From Flavobacteriaceae bacterium (GTDB lineage: Bacteria; Bacteroidota; Bacteroidia; Flavobacteriales; Flavobacteriaceae): a DNA stretch of 64,000 nt. The DNA is taken from positions 22,973 through 86,972 of the forward strand of contig JABISF010000036.1 of the NCBI GenBank assembly GCA_018699935.1, given 5' to 3'. The notes below the pieces were generated by a model that worked only from the letters and a program-made list of their open reading frames with translations, had not been told where the DNA came from and did no database searches. Of the stretch, positions 9,248 to 19,173 are shown in pieces. The position numbers were made by a program, and so were the translations under genes. Within the stretch, counting starts at the first letter, position 1; the number at the start of each line of letters is the position of its first letter.

Positions 9248-12200
9248 CTACTGAAGATCGATAGTTGCTTTGAGCAATACACGTCTTCCTATGATGGGCA
9301 TTTGTGGAAATGCTCTGTATTTTTGATTGAACAAGTTGGTGGCAGAAAGATCCAACGAAAAATTATCTGAAATTTGATAACCAAAGTTGGTGTCTACTAG
9401 GTTTTTCTTTTGAACCGTTCCGGAGAAAAACCCTTGATTGGATTCAAACTCATCATCGTGTTGAAATGACAAGGCTGCTCTGAAACCTGAGTCGGCATTA
9501 AAATTAACTCCCGTTCTGTATTTGAATCTAGGCGCATTCAAATAGGAAGAAAAAGGAAGATCATCATCGTCTGCCGCGCCGGGAATCCATTCATTTTGAC
9601 TCAACCAAGAGGCATTCCCCCACCAAGACCAATTTTCAGAAGCTCTATACTTGAGCGAAATATCCGCCCCCACATGACTCCGTGTCGCATCTCCAAATCG
9701 TCGATAACCTGCCGGGATGTGTGTTATGCCGTCGTTTTGTGGAACGCTTTGCGTCTCTACGGTTCCGAAAACACTGGTGATTGGAGTAATCGCATTGGCG
9801 TAACCAGCACCTCCGAGTGCAAAGGCTTGTCCTACCCCGCCTGCCAGTTGGGCAATGGCTCCCTCAATATTAGCCGGAATTAATCCCGCAGCAGTTGCCG
9901 CCGTAGCATCTGCTACAGAGGGAATCGCTTGAGAACCGGGAAAAAGAGCGTCAGCAGGAAGTCCCGTTTCCCAAAAAATTTCGGGAATTCCTAATATATT
10001 TTGATATTGTGCCTCTACTTGTTGACGTACCGCCGCTGTAACAGCGGCAGTAGTAGCTGCAGTGATCACAGCGTTAATGGTTGGGTCGGCAGCAAAATCA
10101 GCCGCAACAGCATTACTTAAATCTTGAGAGATATTTTCAGACCCTGTCAATCTATAGGTAGGTCCTATTGCAGTAAATTGAGTAAATCCTGTTCTTTCAT
10201 AAGTGTATACATCAATGCCTAAAGACCATTTGTCTCCCAACAGTCCTTTGTAACCCACTTCCCAAGATTTTAAAGTTCCAATAGCCGCAGAGCCCGTTCC
10301 AGCGAGCGAATTCATGGCTTCTCCATTAAACAAGTTATACGGGGATAGGGTTCCTGTGGTTTTATCCAAACTAGGTCCAGCATAATTGTTGAAAAAGTTT
10401 TGGACAAAGGGCAACAAGCCGGCGGTTTGTGGACTCGCTCCCAATCCAGCATAAAGTGCTTCTAAAGTGGGGGCTGCCACTGCTCCATAAGGAATGGCCA
10501 AAGGAAGGCTAGAGGTTCCATAAGGAAGCGTAACGCCTCCCGTACCTGTTAATTCTATGGGTGCTCCGGAAGCAAACTCTTGGGGGTTGATTTGACCCGA
10601 TAACCAAACATCTAAGACCCCTGGAGCTGGTGATGAAACCGGAAAATCAATATAGGTTTCCAATGCGGAAGGACCATAAGTGGCCACATTATAGGAAAGT
10701 CTGAAGGAACTTTTAGGACTTACTTTATAAACCATTGCAAGTCGTGGAGCAATTGCTCCTTTATCGATAAAGTTAAATTGATCGTAACGCAAGGCATAAG
10801 TCAAATCAATTTTTTCACCTAATCGAGAAGTCCCTTGACCGTAAACACCAGTAATTACATAATCATCAGTGTCATCATTTCTACCATAAAGTGTGTATTC
10901 TGAATCGGATGCGGTGTTTCTGTAGTCCGTTCCAACGGTGAAATTAGAATCTAAAAAATTGGGGGCATCAAAGTTATATTGCAATTGCGCTTCTAAAGAA
11001 GTTCGTTTTGCCACCTGACGAAAGCCTGTTCCATATAAGAAGGTAGGATGCTCTGCATCTCCTCCATCGTTATAGTTGTAATACACTTGGGCAAATAAAC
11101 CTCCTCTTTGCAAACGCCCTTGCGCCCAATAGTCACTTCCTTGGGTGTATCCAACACCTTGAGAATTGAAAAATAATCCGCCTCCATTGTTAACACCCCC
11201 GGCAATTACCCCAGAAGTATTGTCGTTGGGACGAAACTCAAGATGTGCATTAACGGCAAAGTTTTGATATTCAGAGGCCATCGGGTTGCCATCTCCATCG
11301 GGATCTAAATCGGAAGCAGTGAGCAATGTGGTTCCGGCCTGAGTTGCATCCACCACTTTGTTTTTAATAGCGGGTTGTCTGACCGTGCTTTGAAATGTTG
11401 AAATAAAGTCGGCATCTTCAACGGGATCAAGGATGAAATCGTTCCCTCGATTGAAACGTGCGTTTATTTTATATCCAAAAGTTTTACTGTCATTTCGGGC
11501 AGCATGACGGAGGGCACCTCCAAAAGTAGAAAGACTACCGCCATACATTTCCACCGTGGTTCCGGGATAATCAATGGGTTTTTTGGTGAGAAAGTGAACC
11601 ACACCGGAAGTTACTCCTGGGCCATACAAGGCAGAGGCTGCACCACGCACCACTTCAACACGCTCTATATCAATATTGGAAAGTCCCGTTTGAAAACTAA
11701 AAAAGGAACCTGCAGATGGGGTAACCAAATATCTGTAGTCCAAAATCGGAAAGGTAGAAGTACCAAAGACTCCCGAACCGGCTCTCATTTCAATGTTTAA
11801 TGAATTGGCGGAATGTTGTTGAATCTGAACTCCGGGGATATTGACCAAGTTTCTTACCGGATCGGTAACATTGGGCGAATTTTGTAAATCTTTGGAAGAA
11901 ATTATCGAAACCGAAGCAGGAGCATCCTGAACTTTCTCGGCACGTCTGGAAGCTGAAATGATCACCTCATCAAGGTTTTGACCAAATTCCAAAGCAACCG
12001 TGATTTGTTGATCGGCGGAGGTGATGTCAATTACTTGGGATTCAAATCCAATAGAACTCACCTCAATTTGAAAGGGAATATCAGCACTGGTATTCAATGT
12101 GAAATTTCCGTCAAAGTCAGTGGCTGTACCGGTATTTGAACCTAATACGATAATATTTGCGCCGGGCAGCGACTCCCCAGAATCGGCATCAGTAACGACA

Positions 12201-12289
12201 CCCGATATGGAGGATTGTGCATGAAGGACACTCGCCGCGAAGCATAACACGGTAAATATCGCTGTTTTAAAAAAGTTTTGTCTTTTCAT
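9248..12289 (-). CDS. Large TonB-dependent receptor with N-terminal carboxypeptidase-like domain
   Basis: A 1013-residue outer-membrane transporter. In order: signal peptide 1-25 (ASVLHAQ), a CarboxypepD-regulatory-like beta domain at about 28-110 (ISGVVTDADSGESLPGANI), a plug with ILDYRYLVTPSAGSFF and IERVEVVRGAASALYGPGV, and a long barrel ending TIDLQ. Two stretches of the barrel are unusual: one rich in Gly/Pro/Leu around residues 560-650, and an Ala-rich, low-complexity one around 710-850 with many Ala-Thr-Ala runs. They probably form big extracellular loops. There is no SusD partner beside it, so this is not a SusC/SusD pair. Substrate unknown. It has its own terminator. Confidence 0.85.
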   Translation of the reverse strand: MKRQNFFKTAIFTVLCFAASVLHAQSSISGVVTDADSGESLPGANIIVLGSNTGTATDFDGNFTLNTSADIPFQIEVSSIGFESQVIDITSADQQITVALEFGQNLDEVIISASRRAEKVQDAPASVSIISSKDLQNSPNVTDPVRNLVNIPGVQIQQHSANSLNIEMRAGSGVFGTSTFPILDYRYLVTPSAGSFFSFQTGLSNIDIERVEVVRGAASALYGPGVTSGVVHFLTKKPIDYPGTTVEMYGGSLSTFGGALRHAARNDSKTFGYKINARFNRGNDFILDPVEDADFISTFQSTVRQPAIKNKVVDATQAGTTLLTASDLDPDGDGNPMASEYQNFAVNAHLEFRPNDNTSGVIAGGVNNGGGLFFNSQGVGYTQGSDYWAQGRLQRGGLFAQVYYNYNDGGDAEHPTFLYGTGFRQVAKRTSLEAQLQYNFDAPNFLDSNFTVGTDYRNTASDSEYTLYGRNDDTDDYVITGVYGQGTSRLGEKIDLTYALRYDQFNFIDKGAIAPRLAMVYKVSPKSSFRLSYNVATYGPSALETYIDFPVSSPAPGVLDVWLSGQINPQEFASGAPIELTGTGGVTLPYGTSSLPLAIPYGAVAAPTLEALYAGLGASPQTAGLLPFVQNFFNNYAGPSLDKTTGTLSPYNLFNGEAMNSLAGTGSAAIGTLKSWEVGYKGLLGDKWSLGIDVYTYERTGFTQFTAIGPTYRLTGSENISQDLSNAVAADFAADPTINAVITAATTAAVTAAVRQQVEAQYQNILGIPEIFWETGLPADALFPGSQAIPSVADATAATAAGLIPANIEGAIAQLAGGVGQAFALGGAGYANAITPITSVFGTVETQSVPQNDGITHIPAGYRRFGDATRSHVGADISLKYRASENWSWWGNASWLSQNEWIPGAADDDDLPFSSYLNAPRFKYRTGVNFNADSGFRAALSFQHDDEFESNQGFFSGTVQKKNLVDTNFGYQISDNFSLDLSATNLFNQKYRAFPQMPIIGRRVLLKATIDLQ

Positions 12290-12625
12290 AATCAGTTTGT
12301 TTTTTAGTTGTATCCGTCTTTTAATTAGGCCGTTAAGGGTAAGAAGTGGAAAGTTGTCAATGTAATTTATAATAAAAAAATATGGGAAGTAAGTTAGTAC
12401 ATTTTTTAATGTTACTTATTAATTAGATTCATTTTTAACGCTTTATTGGGCGATTTTTTGGTTTTACTGAAAAAAACATAAAGCTCCCCCATAACTATCC
12501 AATAGGAACTATTTAATTTTATGAATTGATAGAATGCCGGTCTTACGCAATTAAATTTTGACCAAACTTCAGAGATTGTCTTAAAATGTGTATTTTTCAA
12601 TTTCATTAACTCTAGTGCTCTACTA
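12290..12625. other. Intergenic region between divergent receptor and acyltransferase genes
   Basis: AT-rich, 336 bases. It must hold the promoters of the two divergent genes, but I see no full TTG/TAnnTTTG match. A 64-codon minus-strand ORF (12412-12606) has no start context, no domain and no operon partner, and I do not call it. Confidence 0.5.
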
Positions 12626-13660
12626 TTGAAAAAGCTTGTCTATTATTTTGTCAAATATCTGTTGTGGTGTTACAATGATCTTTTTTTTAGAACCATAAAA
12701 ATTTACGGAAAAGAGCGCATTCCTCAAGACGGAGGCGTACTCTATTCTCCCAACCATCAGGCGGCCTTTCTGGATCCTTTGCTCGTTGGAGCATATACGC
12801 CAAAAAGAATTACTTCCTTAACCCGAAGCGATGTTTTTGGGGGTCCTTTACAGTGGTTTTTGGATGCTTTTCAAATGCTGCCTGTGTATCGGATACGAAA
12901 TGGTTACAGCAGTTTAAAAAACAATGATGCCACTTTTGAAAAATGCTATTCGATTTTGGGCAATGGCGGAAATCTCAACATGTTTTCCGAGGGGGGTCAT
13001 CACGATGAATATTATCTCCAAAACCTTTCTAAAGGGAGTAGTCGTTTGGCGTATCAAGCGCAAAAAGTCAATCCCGGGAAAAAGGTATACCTAATGCCGG
13101 TGGGTTTGAATTACGGCAACCATCGTCAAGCGCGCATTACTTTACATTTGGTATTTGGCGAACCTATATTGATTAGCGAGATGATGAACCCCAACAACAC
13201 CGACGCCGAAAACATCAATACGCTGCGCGCGTTGTTACAAGACCGTATGAAAGATTGCATGTGGCTCCCCGAAAAGGACGCACTTTATCCAGAGAAAAAA
13301 TTACGCATCAACAAACGCACTACAGAACTGGAGTTTTCGCATTTGAAAAAAATACTTGCTGAGGATTACGAAAAGCTTCCTAAAAGAGAACAAATAACGG
13401 CGGCAAAGCAAAACTTGGCTTCCTTACTCGCACTCCCCAACCTCATTCCGCTCTGGGCTACCCGAAAAATAAATGGGCTTTTTGAGGATATTGTATTTAC
13501 AAGTTCCATCAAATATGCCTCTGGTTTTACGGTCTTTGCTTTGTGGTGGTTAATCAGTTGCTCCTTGCTGGGTGGATTCTTTGGAAACCCCGTCGCTATT
13601 GCTTTTTTGGCTGTTAGTATTGGAAGTTTATTTTGGAGGCAAAAGATATTGTTATATTAA
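12626..13660 (+). CDS. PlsC-family glycerolipid acyltransferase
   Basis: Membrane acyltransferase, probably acting on a glycerophosphate or lysophospholipid acceptor. The 344-residue product has the acyltransferase block YSPNHQAAFLDPLLVGAY near residues 40-57 (the catalytic His/Asp motif, with five residues between H and D), a second block with PVYRIRNG, and FSEGGHHDEYY as the FPEG-like motif near 127-137. A C-terminal hydrophobic hairpin (about 298-335) anchors it. The start is TTG giving MKKLVYYFVKYLLW, and no better start is visible. Fungal-GPAT-like family members of this type occur in many Flavobacteriia. The exact acceptor cannot be told. Confidence 0.82.
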   Translation: MKKLVYYFVKYLLWCYNDLFFRTIKIYGKERIPQDGGVLYSPNHQAAFLDPLLVGAYTPKRITSLTRSDVFGGPLQWFLDAFQMLPVYRIRNGYSSLKNNDATFEKCYSILGNGGNLNMFSEGGHHDEYYLQNLSKGSSRLAYQAQKVNPGKKVYLMPVGLNYGNHRQARITLHLVFGEPILISEMMNPNNTDAENINTLRALLQDRMKDCMWLPEKDALYPEKKLRINKRTTELEFSHLKKILAEDYEKLPKREQITAAKQNLASLLALPNLIPLWATRKINGLFEDIVFTSSIKYASGFTVFALWWLISCSLLGGFFGNPVAIAFLAVSIGSLFWRQKILLY

Positions 13661-13802
13661 AATAATATTTAATAGTTTTTATCTATTATTCGATTTATTA
13701 TTCTCCTTTATTTTTTTAAATATACTCATAATTAGTGGTTTATCAATTATAAATAAATTTAGTATCATTTTTATTTATAGTAACTTATTAACGCACTCTT
13801 CG

Positions 13803-13810
13803 TACCTTTG
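13803..13810 (+). promoter_or_regulatory. -7 box of ypdA (TACCTTTG)
   Basis: Full TAnnTTTG match ending 5 bases before the ATG, so the mRNA would be leaderless or nearly so. Confidence 0.55.
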
Positions 13811-13815
13811 CAACT

Positions 13816-14781
13816 ATGTTAGATCTTATCATTATCGGAGCGGGTCCCATCGGGATGGCGTGTGGCATTTCAGCCCAGAAACAGGGACTTTCTTATGAAA
13901 TCATTGAAAAAGGAACTTTGGTAAATTCCATATACCACTATCCCCAAAACATGACTTTTTTTTCCACCTCCGATCGCTTGGAGATCGGGAACATTCCTTT
14001 TATATCACACAATCCAAAACCCACTCGGTCAGAAGCTTTGGAGTACTATCGAAGAGTAGCTATGCATTGGCAGCTTAACATCCGTCTCTATGAAGCGGTG
14101 GAAAATGTCAAAAGTTTACATCCCGGGTTTGAGGTGCATACGTCCAAAGGAAGTTATCGAGCGCACAATATGGTGGTGGCTTCGGGCTTTTACGACCTTC
14201 CCTATCTACTCAACGTAAAAGGAGAAGAACTTCCAAAAGTATTACATTATTATTCCGAACCCCATCCTTTTTTTGGGATGAATATAGTCGTTGTCGGCGC
14301 GGCCAACTCTGCCGTTGATGTGGCTTTGGAAACCTACCGAAAAGGCGCCAAAAGTGTCACCATGATTATCCGAGAGCCGAAAATTGGAGAAAACGTGAAA
14401 TATTGGGCACGCCCCGATATTGTCAATCGGATTGAAGAAGGGAGCATCCCTGCCTATTTTGATTCCGAGATTACGGAAATTACTCCCACCGAAGTGCACT
14501 TTAAAACACCCGAGGGGAATAAAACCATTGCCAACGATTTTGTGTTGGCGATGACAGGGTATCAACCCAATTTTGCACTATTGGAACAATTGGGCGTCGA
14601 CTTTCAGACAGATACTTTTAGAACTCCAAAGTATACTCCTGAGACGATGGCCTCCAATGCCCCGGGTGTCTACCTTGCCGGAGTGGTTTGTGGGGGATAC
14701 AAAACCAATAAATGGTTTATCGAAAATTCTCGGGAACACGCAGAGCGAATCACCGCTGCGATTCAAAGCGCTAAAGGATAA
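13816..14781 (+). CDS. ypdA: YpdA-type bacillithiol disulfide reductase
   Basis: A 321-residue FAD/NADPH oxidoreductase. Visible are the FAD-binding IIGAGPIGMA at residues 6-15, the family-specific YPQNMTFFSTSDRLEIG near 45-60, PTRSEALEYYRRV, a second nucleotide-binding loop VVVGAANSAVDVALE near 160-175, and a C-terminal PGVYLAGVVCGG. Enzymes of this family reduce bacillithiol disulfide in Firmicutes, and bacillithiol is also known from several Bacteroidota, so a thiol-redox role is likely. There is no CxxC redox pair as in thioredoxin reductase, which agrees with YpdA. It stands between plsC-like and glycerate genes and seems to have its own promoter. Confidence 0.87.
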   Translation: MLDLIIIGAGPIGMACGISAQKQGLSYEIIEKGTLVNSIYHYPQNMTFFSTSDRLEIGNIPFISHNPKPTRSEALEYYRRVAMHWQLNIRLYEAVENVKSLHPGFEVHTSKGSYRAHNMVVASGFYDLPYLLNVKGEELPKVLHYYSEPHPFFGMNIVVVGAANSAVDVALETYRKGAKSVTMIIREPKIGENVKYWARPDIVNRIEEGSIPAYFDSEITEITPTEVHFKTPEGNKTIANDFVLAMTGYQPNFALLEQLGVDFQTDTFRTPKYTPETMASNAPGVYLAGVVCGGYKTNKWFIENSREHAERITAAIQSAKG

Positions 14782-14833
14782 TATTCAAATATCCATTATG
14801 AATTTCACCCGCTGAGCATTCCGATAAGTTTAG

Positions 14834-14841
14834 TACTTTAG
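14834..14841 (+). promoter_or_regulatory. Possible -7 box of the glycerate operon (TACTTTAG)
   Basis: Seven of eight matches to TAnnTTTG, 18 bases before the GTG start. The same sequence stands before panC. Confidence 0.35.
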
Positions 14842-14859
14842 ACTTTTAGGATTTATTTA

Positions 14860-15993
14860 GTGAAAATTTTAATCATCCCGGATTCATTTAAAGGCAGCCT
14901 GACAGGAAAAGCTGTGGCTCGGGCAATGGAAAGGGGTGTGCAATCTGTGTATCCAAATGCGGAATGCGTCCTTATGCCCTTTTCCGATGGCGGCGAGGGG
15001 GCTCTTGATGTGCTTCAACAGCATGTCGCTGGAACTTTAAATTATTGCTCAACACGTGATCCTTTAGGCCGACCCATTGAGGCTCCTTATTTTCGGTTTA
15101 AAGACCAGCCCACGGCTTGGGTGGAATTATCACAAACTGCAGGCCTGCAAAATTTAACCCCCGAAGAATACAATCCTTATGAGACCAATACTTATGGGAC
15201 AGGATTAATGATTCTTCATGCCTTAGAAAAGGGATGTACTTCCATAATTTTAGGAATCGGCGGCAGTGCTACTCACGACATGGGCAGTGGTATTTTTTCT
15301 GCTTTAGGGGGGCGAATTTTTGATCAAGAGGGCAACACTATACCGCCAAATGGAAGAAATTTAGAATTAATTAAAAGATTGAATAATAATGAATTATATA
15401 TTAAAAATAAAAGCTGGGATTTAACCATAGCATGTGATGTTTCCAACCCTCTTTTAGGTGTTAACGGTGCCGCCCACACCTATGCCAAGCAAAAAGGAGC
15501 TCGTCCTGAAATGATCGAACGTTTAGAGGCAGGAAGTGCCCATTTTGCGAGAGTTATTGAGCAACATTTTGGCAGAACAATCACTGCATTAGCTGGAGGA
15601 GGTGCTGCCGGTGGAGTGGCTGCCGGTTTGTATGGCTTTTTTGGAGCACAACTTCAAAACGGTTTTGATCTTTTGGCGTCCCACACCCACTTACAAACTC
15701 AGATCGACGCGGCAGACCTGGTCATCACCGGCGAAGGGCGGTATGATCAGCAAAGTGATTTTGGAAAATTGCCCCAGCGGATTATCACATTAACCCAAAA
15801 AAAGCAAATCCCCACCTTTCTTTTTTGTGGCTCCATCGAAGCCAAAAATACACCACGACCCAGTCACTTGTTGGGAATTGAAAAAATTAAACCCGACACA
15901 ATGCCTCTTGACGAAGCGATGAAAAATGCGGCATCCTTATTGGAAAAAAAAGTAAGTGATACCTTAACCCACTATAAAAACAATCCTTCCTGA
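14860..15993 (+). CDS. Glycerate kinase, GarK/GlxK family
   Basis: ATP-dependent phosphorylation of D-glycerate to 2-phosphoglycerate in most members of this family, feeding lower glycolysis. The 377-residue product starts (GTG) with ILIIPDSFKGSLTGKAVARA and has PFSDGGEGALDVL near residues 42-55, an ETNTYGTGLMILHAL helix, GIGGSATHDMGSGIFSALGG near 130-150, and DLVITGEGRYDQQSDFGK near the C-terminus. All are standard blocks of the type-1 glycerate kinase family. The stop overlaps the permease ATG by one base, so uptake and phosphorylation are translationally coupled. Confidence 0.92.
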   Translation: MKILIIPDSFKGSLTGKAVARAMERGVQSVYPNAECVLMPFSDGGEGALDVLQQHVAGTLNYCSTRDPLGRPIEAPYFRFKDQPTAWVELSQTAGLQNLTPEEYNPYETNTYGTGLMILHALEKGCTSIILGIGGSATHDMGSGIFSALGGRIFDQEGNTIPPNGRNLELIKRLNNNELYIKNKSWDLTIACDVSNPLLGVNGAAHTYAKQKGARPEMIERLEAGSAHFARVIEQHFGRTITALAGGGAAGGVAAGLYGFFGAQLQNGFDLLASHTHLQTQIDAADLVITGEGRYDQQSDFGKLPQRIITLTQKKQIPTFLFCGSIEAKNTPRPSHLLGIEKIKPDTMPLDEAMKNAASLLEKKVSDTLTHYKNNPS

Positions 15994-17324
15994 TGTATCT
16001 TCCACTCCTTTATATTGTACTCACCATCCTTTGGATCATCATTGGCAGCTCGTATATCAAATGGCATCCTTTTTTAGTGTTATTAATAGGAAGTTTTTTG
16101 TTGGCACTATTGGTGGGAACGCCCATCGTAAACACCTTCGAACAGATCGGAAGCGGATTTTATAAAATTGTAAAAAGTATTGGATTATTGATCTTATTTG
16201 GAACCATCATTGGTGCCGCATTAGAACAATCGAAAGGAACGCTCTCGCTAGCAGGTGGAATCCTGAAACACTTGAGTCGACTCCCCTTGCCCTATGCCAT
16301 CAGCTGTATCGGCTATTTGGTTTCCATTCCTGTTTTTTGCGATGCCGCCTTTGTTATTTTATCCCAACTCAACAAAACATTGTCGAGACAAACCAAAACC
16401 CCATTGGTCGGCTTGGCGGTGGCACTATCCACCGGTCTTTTTGCGCCGCATGTACTGGTACCTCCTACGCCGGGCCCTTTGGCGGCCGCAGCAAATTTAA
16501 ATTTAGACAACCTATTGCTGCTCATCGTCATTGGGGGAAGTATTGCCTTTATTTTGATTATGGTGGGAGGTGCCTATGGTAATTATTTATCTAAAAAAAT
16601 GGAATATATTCCCGAAGGAGAATCGGAGACGCTCGACGATGGAACTGAAATTACAGCACTTCCTTCTTTTAAAAAAGCGTTACTCCCCATTGCGCTTCCC
16701 ATACTTTTGATGTGTTTGGGGACAATCCTTCCCACTTCAGCCATGCCCCAAACGATGGTTCAAATGCTTAAGGCACTAACACAGCCTACAACGGCACTTT
16801 TTGTTGGGATGCTTTTTGCTTTGGGCTTAGATTTTAGAAAAAAAGGGTTTGTCCGTGCATCTTTTCAAGAGGGTGTAAAAAAAACTTTTCCCATTCTCCT
16901 GATTACCGGAATGGGGGGAGCTTTAGGAGCGATTATACAAACCCTTCCTTTGGTGGAATACGCAAAAGCACTGACACAAATGGAAGGCTTGGGCATACTG
17001 ATTGCCTTTTTGATAGCGGCTCTTTTAAAAACGGCGCAGGGTTCGTCCACCGTAGCCATCATTACAACCTCATCCATCCTTTTCCCGCTATTACCGCTGC
17101 TTGGTTTGGACAGTGAAATGGGGAAAATATGGGCAATTATGGCTTTGGGCGTAGGCTCAATGACCGTATCCCACGCCAACGATTCCTACTTTTGGATCGT
17201 TTCGCAAATGAGCGGAATGGATGTAAAAACGGCCTATCGCACGCATACGTTTGGAACCTTTATTCAAGGGATGGTTGGGTTACTGGTGGTACTGATCGGA
17301 TATACGCTGTGGCAACTCTTTTAA
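15993..17324 (+). CDS. GntP-family permease (probable glycerate/gluconate transporter)
   Basis: A 443-residue inner-membrane protein with about 12 hydrophobic segments and the GntP-family signature region IPVFCDAAFVILSQL, followed by LSTGLFAPHVLVPPTPGPLAAA at about 150-170, and a C-terminal GVGSMTVSHANDSYFWIV. GntP members are proton symporters for gluconate and related sugar acids. Because the coupled upstream gene encodes glycerate kinase, glycerate is the likely substrate here. It converges with the DUF4270 gene and their last four bases overlap (17321-17324). Confidence 0.9.
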   Translation: MYLPLLYIVLTILWIIIGSSYIKWHPFLVLLIGSFLLALLVGTPIVNTFEQIGSGFYKIVKSIGLLILFGTIIGAALEQSKGTLSLAGGILKHLSRLPLPYAISCIGYLVSIPVFCDAAFVILSQLNKTLSRQTKTPLVGLAVALSTGLFAPHVLVPPTPGPLAAAANLNLDNLLLLIVIGGSIAFILIMVGGAYGNYLSKKMEYIPEGESETLDDGTEITALPSFKKALLPIALPILLMCLGTILPTSAMPQTMVQMLKALTQPTTALFVGMLFALGLDFRKKGFVRASFQEGVKKTFPILLITGMGGALGAIIQTLPLVEYAKALTQMEGLGILIAFLIAALLKTAQGSSTVAIITTSSILFPLLPLLGLDSEMGKIWAIMALGVGSMTVSHANDSYFWIVSQMSGMDVKTAYRTHTFGTFIQGMVGLLVVLIGYTLWQLF

Positions 17325-19162
17325 AAAGCAGTGTAAAGTAGCTCGAGTTTTACTTTTTTATCCTCGTTTTCCACACCGGTGTTCGAACCTATGAGCACCG
17401 TACCCAAGGGATTGAGAACTGCAGCAGCGGGATAATCAATAACATTAGCATCATCGATAAATCCTTTTTTAAGTGTGGCGTCACCAATATTGCCAGTGAC
17501 CACTACCCCCAAATCCACATTCAACGAGTCTTTGCGCAAGATTTGCGAAATATGATTGGTGATACGGAATTTGTATCGATAGGGGCGATTGTTCTCGTCG
17601 CGTTCCAATATCCCACTAAAAATCCGTTTGGCCTGGGTGGATCCTGAAGCAACCGGAGTGGTAAGGTCGTTATTATAATCGATAACAGGATTACCCGAAT
17701 TGTACTTATAAAGGTACAAACGAGGAGCAACTAAAGCGTCGTCGCTGGTTAGGGAATTCTGATCCAGATAAAACACCAAATTGGCTTCATTAATCAACCA
17801 AGATTGATTTCGTAAGTTGTTCAACAAAGTATTGTCATTGGAATTGGCTTCGGGAGTAAACAATCGTACTTTTCCGTGAAATTGCCCACTCTTGACAAAC
17901 ACTTTATCAGAAGGTTCCCCCAATTTAGAACTTGCAATACGTTCCAAAATTGCCGTGTCAAAAGCTTCATTTTTCAAATGGTTGACACGAATCCCATTCA
18001 TACCTATTGAAAAGGTTGTCGGGATTTGATCGATGGTGTCATCGGTAATGTCGTCTTCTGTGCCTTGTTTGTTGTATTTATCATAAATATAATTGATCTT
18101 AATCGCTGCATTGCCGATGTCGAGCAACATATATAAATCATCTGAAAACCCATCGGCATGAACAATAATCCCTTTGAGATAGGCTTGGAAATTTCCTAAA
18201 TTTGCCAACTCTGGCGCACCTTCCATATCAATCAGTCGCTCTTGGAAAAAAGTGCTGTTTAAAGGAATACGAAGCCGAGGGGTGAGTCGAGTTTCCACTT
18301 GGGTGGTTTCATCCACATCGGCTGTTTCTGGATCATCCTGAGCGTAATTGAAGCGCAATTCATCAAAACTCAAGCTGACATTACCGTCAAAAAGGGTTTC
18401 TCCACCAAAGCCTTCTGCCAAAAAATCTTGATTGGAATAATAGGCTTGAGCCGTTTCAAAATTCATGCTCGGATCCAAACTGTTTAGATAATAGTTGAGC
18501 TCCTGAACTTTTAAATTAAACGTTGCTTCTCGATTCCCATAAATAGAATCGATTTCGTATACTTTATTCTCATTGTCATAAGTCGCATTGTCATCGTCGT
18601 CGTGATCAAGTATTCCATCATTATCACTGTCCGAACTCAAGGGATTTAGACCCGCATTGGTTTCCACCAAGTCGGTCAATTCATCCCCATCCGAATTACT
18701 TTGCGGATCGTCTGGGTCGCTGTCCAAAATATCGATAACTCCATCGGCGTCACGGTCGTTGGTATTATTGAAAAAAGGGATTTCCAAATACACCTCCTGC
18801 ACTTTTTCGTTTTCGGGTATTATTAAGATATTGTCATTGTCTTCATCTTCCTCCAAAGATTGGGAATAGACCCCAAAAATGGGACTGTCGGAAATACTCA
18901 GCTGTGTAGTAAAATCGGCTTCAGAATGACCAAAAACAGGATGATTGATGACGCCCAATTGAACTAAAGAAAGTCCATTGGTTTGGACTTTTTCCAAATG
19001 TTCTTGAAAGGTAAAAACAGGAATCAATTCTTGATTGGTTTTTATGGCAGAAACACCCAAAATTTCATCACCTACGACAATGAAATCTTTGTTGCACTGG
19101 ACAACTGTAAAAAACAATACAAACAATATAAAAATGGGGAGGAACCGATACTTAAATAGCAT
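17321..19162 (-). CDS. DUF4270 family lipoprotein with calcium-type Asp repeats
   Basis: A 613-residue exported protein. The N-terminus is lipoprotein-like, with a hydrophobic segment ending FFTVVQCNKD (Cys23). Next comes the DUF4270 start (VVGDEILGVSAIKTNQELIPVFTFQE). Residues about 135-200 contain thrombospondin-type-3-like Asp-rich repeats (DADGVIDILDSDPDDPQS, SDSDNDGILDHDDDD) that likely bind calcium. The rest is a beta-rich domain. DUF4270 proteins are found in Bacteroidota next to a glycogen-synthase-like gene, as here (11-base gap). Their function is not settled; surface location is likely. Confidence 0.85.
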   Translation of the reverse strand: MLFKYRFLPIFILFVLFFTVVQCNKDFIVVGDEILGVSAIKTNQELIPVFTFQEHLEKVQTNGLSLVQLGVINHPVFGHSEADFTTQLSISDSPIFGVYSQSLEEDEDNDNILIIPENEKVQEVYLEIPFFNNTNDRDADGVIDILDSDPDDPQSNSDGDELTDLVETNAGLNPLSSDSDNDGILDHDDDDNATYDNENKVYEIDSIYGNREATFNLKVQELNYYLNSLDPSMNFETAQAYYSNQDFLAEGFGGETLFDGNVSLSFDELRFNYAQDDPETADVDETTQVETRLTPRLRIPLNSTFFQERLIDMEGAPELANLGNFQAYLKGIIVHADGFSDDLYMLLDIGNAAIKINYIYDKYNKQGTEDDITDDTIDQIPTTFSIGMNGIRVNHLKNEAFDTAILERIASSKLGEPSDKVFVKSGQFHGKVRLFTPEANSNDNTLLNNLRNQSWLINEANLVFYLDQNSLTSDDALVAPRLYLYKYNSGNPVIDYNNDLTTPVASGSTQAKRIFSGILERDENNRPYRYKFRITNHISQILRKDSLNVDLGVVVTGNIGDATLKKGFIDDANVIDYPAAAVLNPLGTVLIGSNTGVENEDKKVKLELLYTAF

Positions 19163-19173
19163 GGACGATAGGG

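Noticed and set aside
9248-12289. SusC-type polysaccharide receptor
   Set aside because: No SusD-like gene beside it, and the plug resembles ordinary CarboxypepD-type TonB receptors.
12412-12606. 64-codon minus-strand ORF between the receptor and acyltransferase genes
   Set aside because: No promoter, domain or partner; AT-rich chance ORF.
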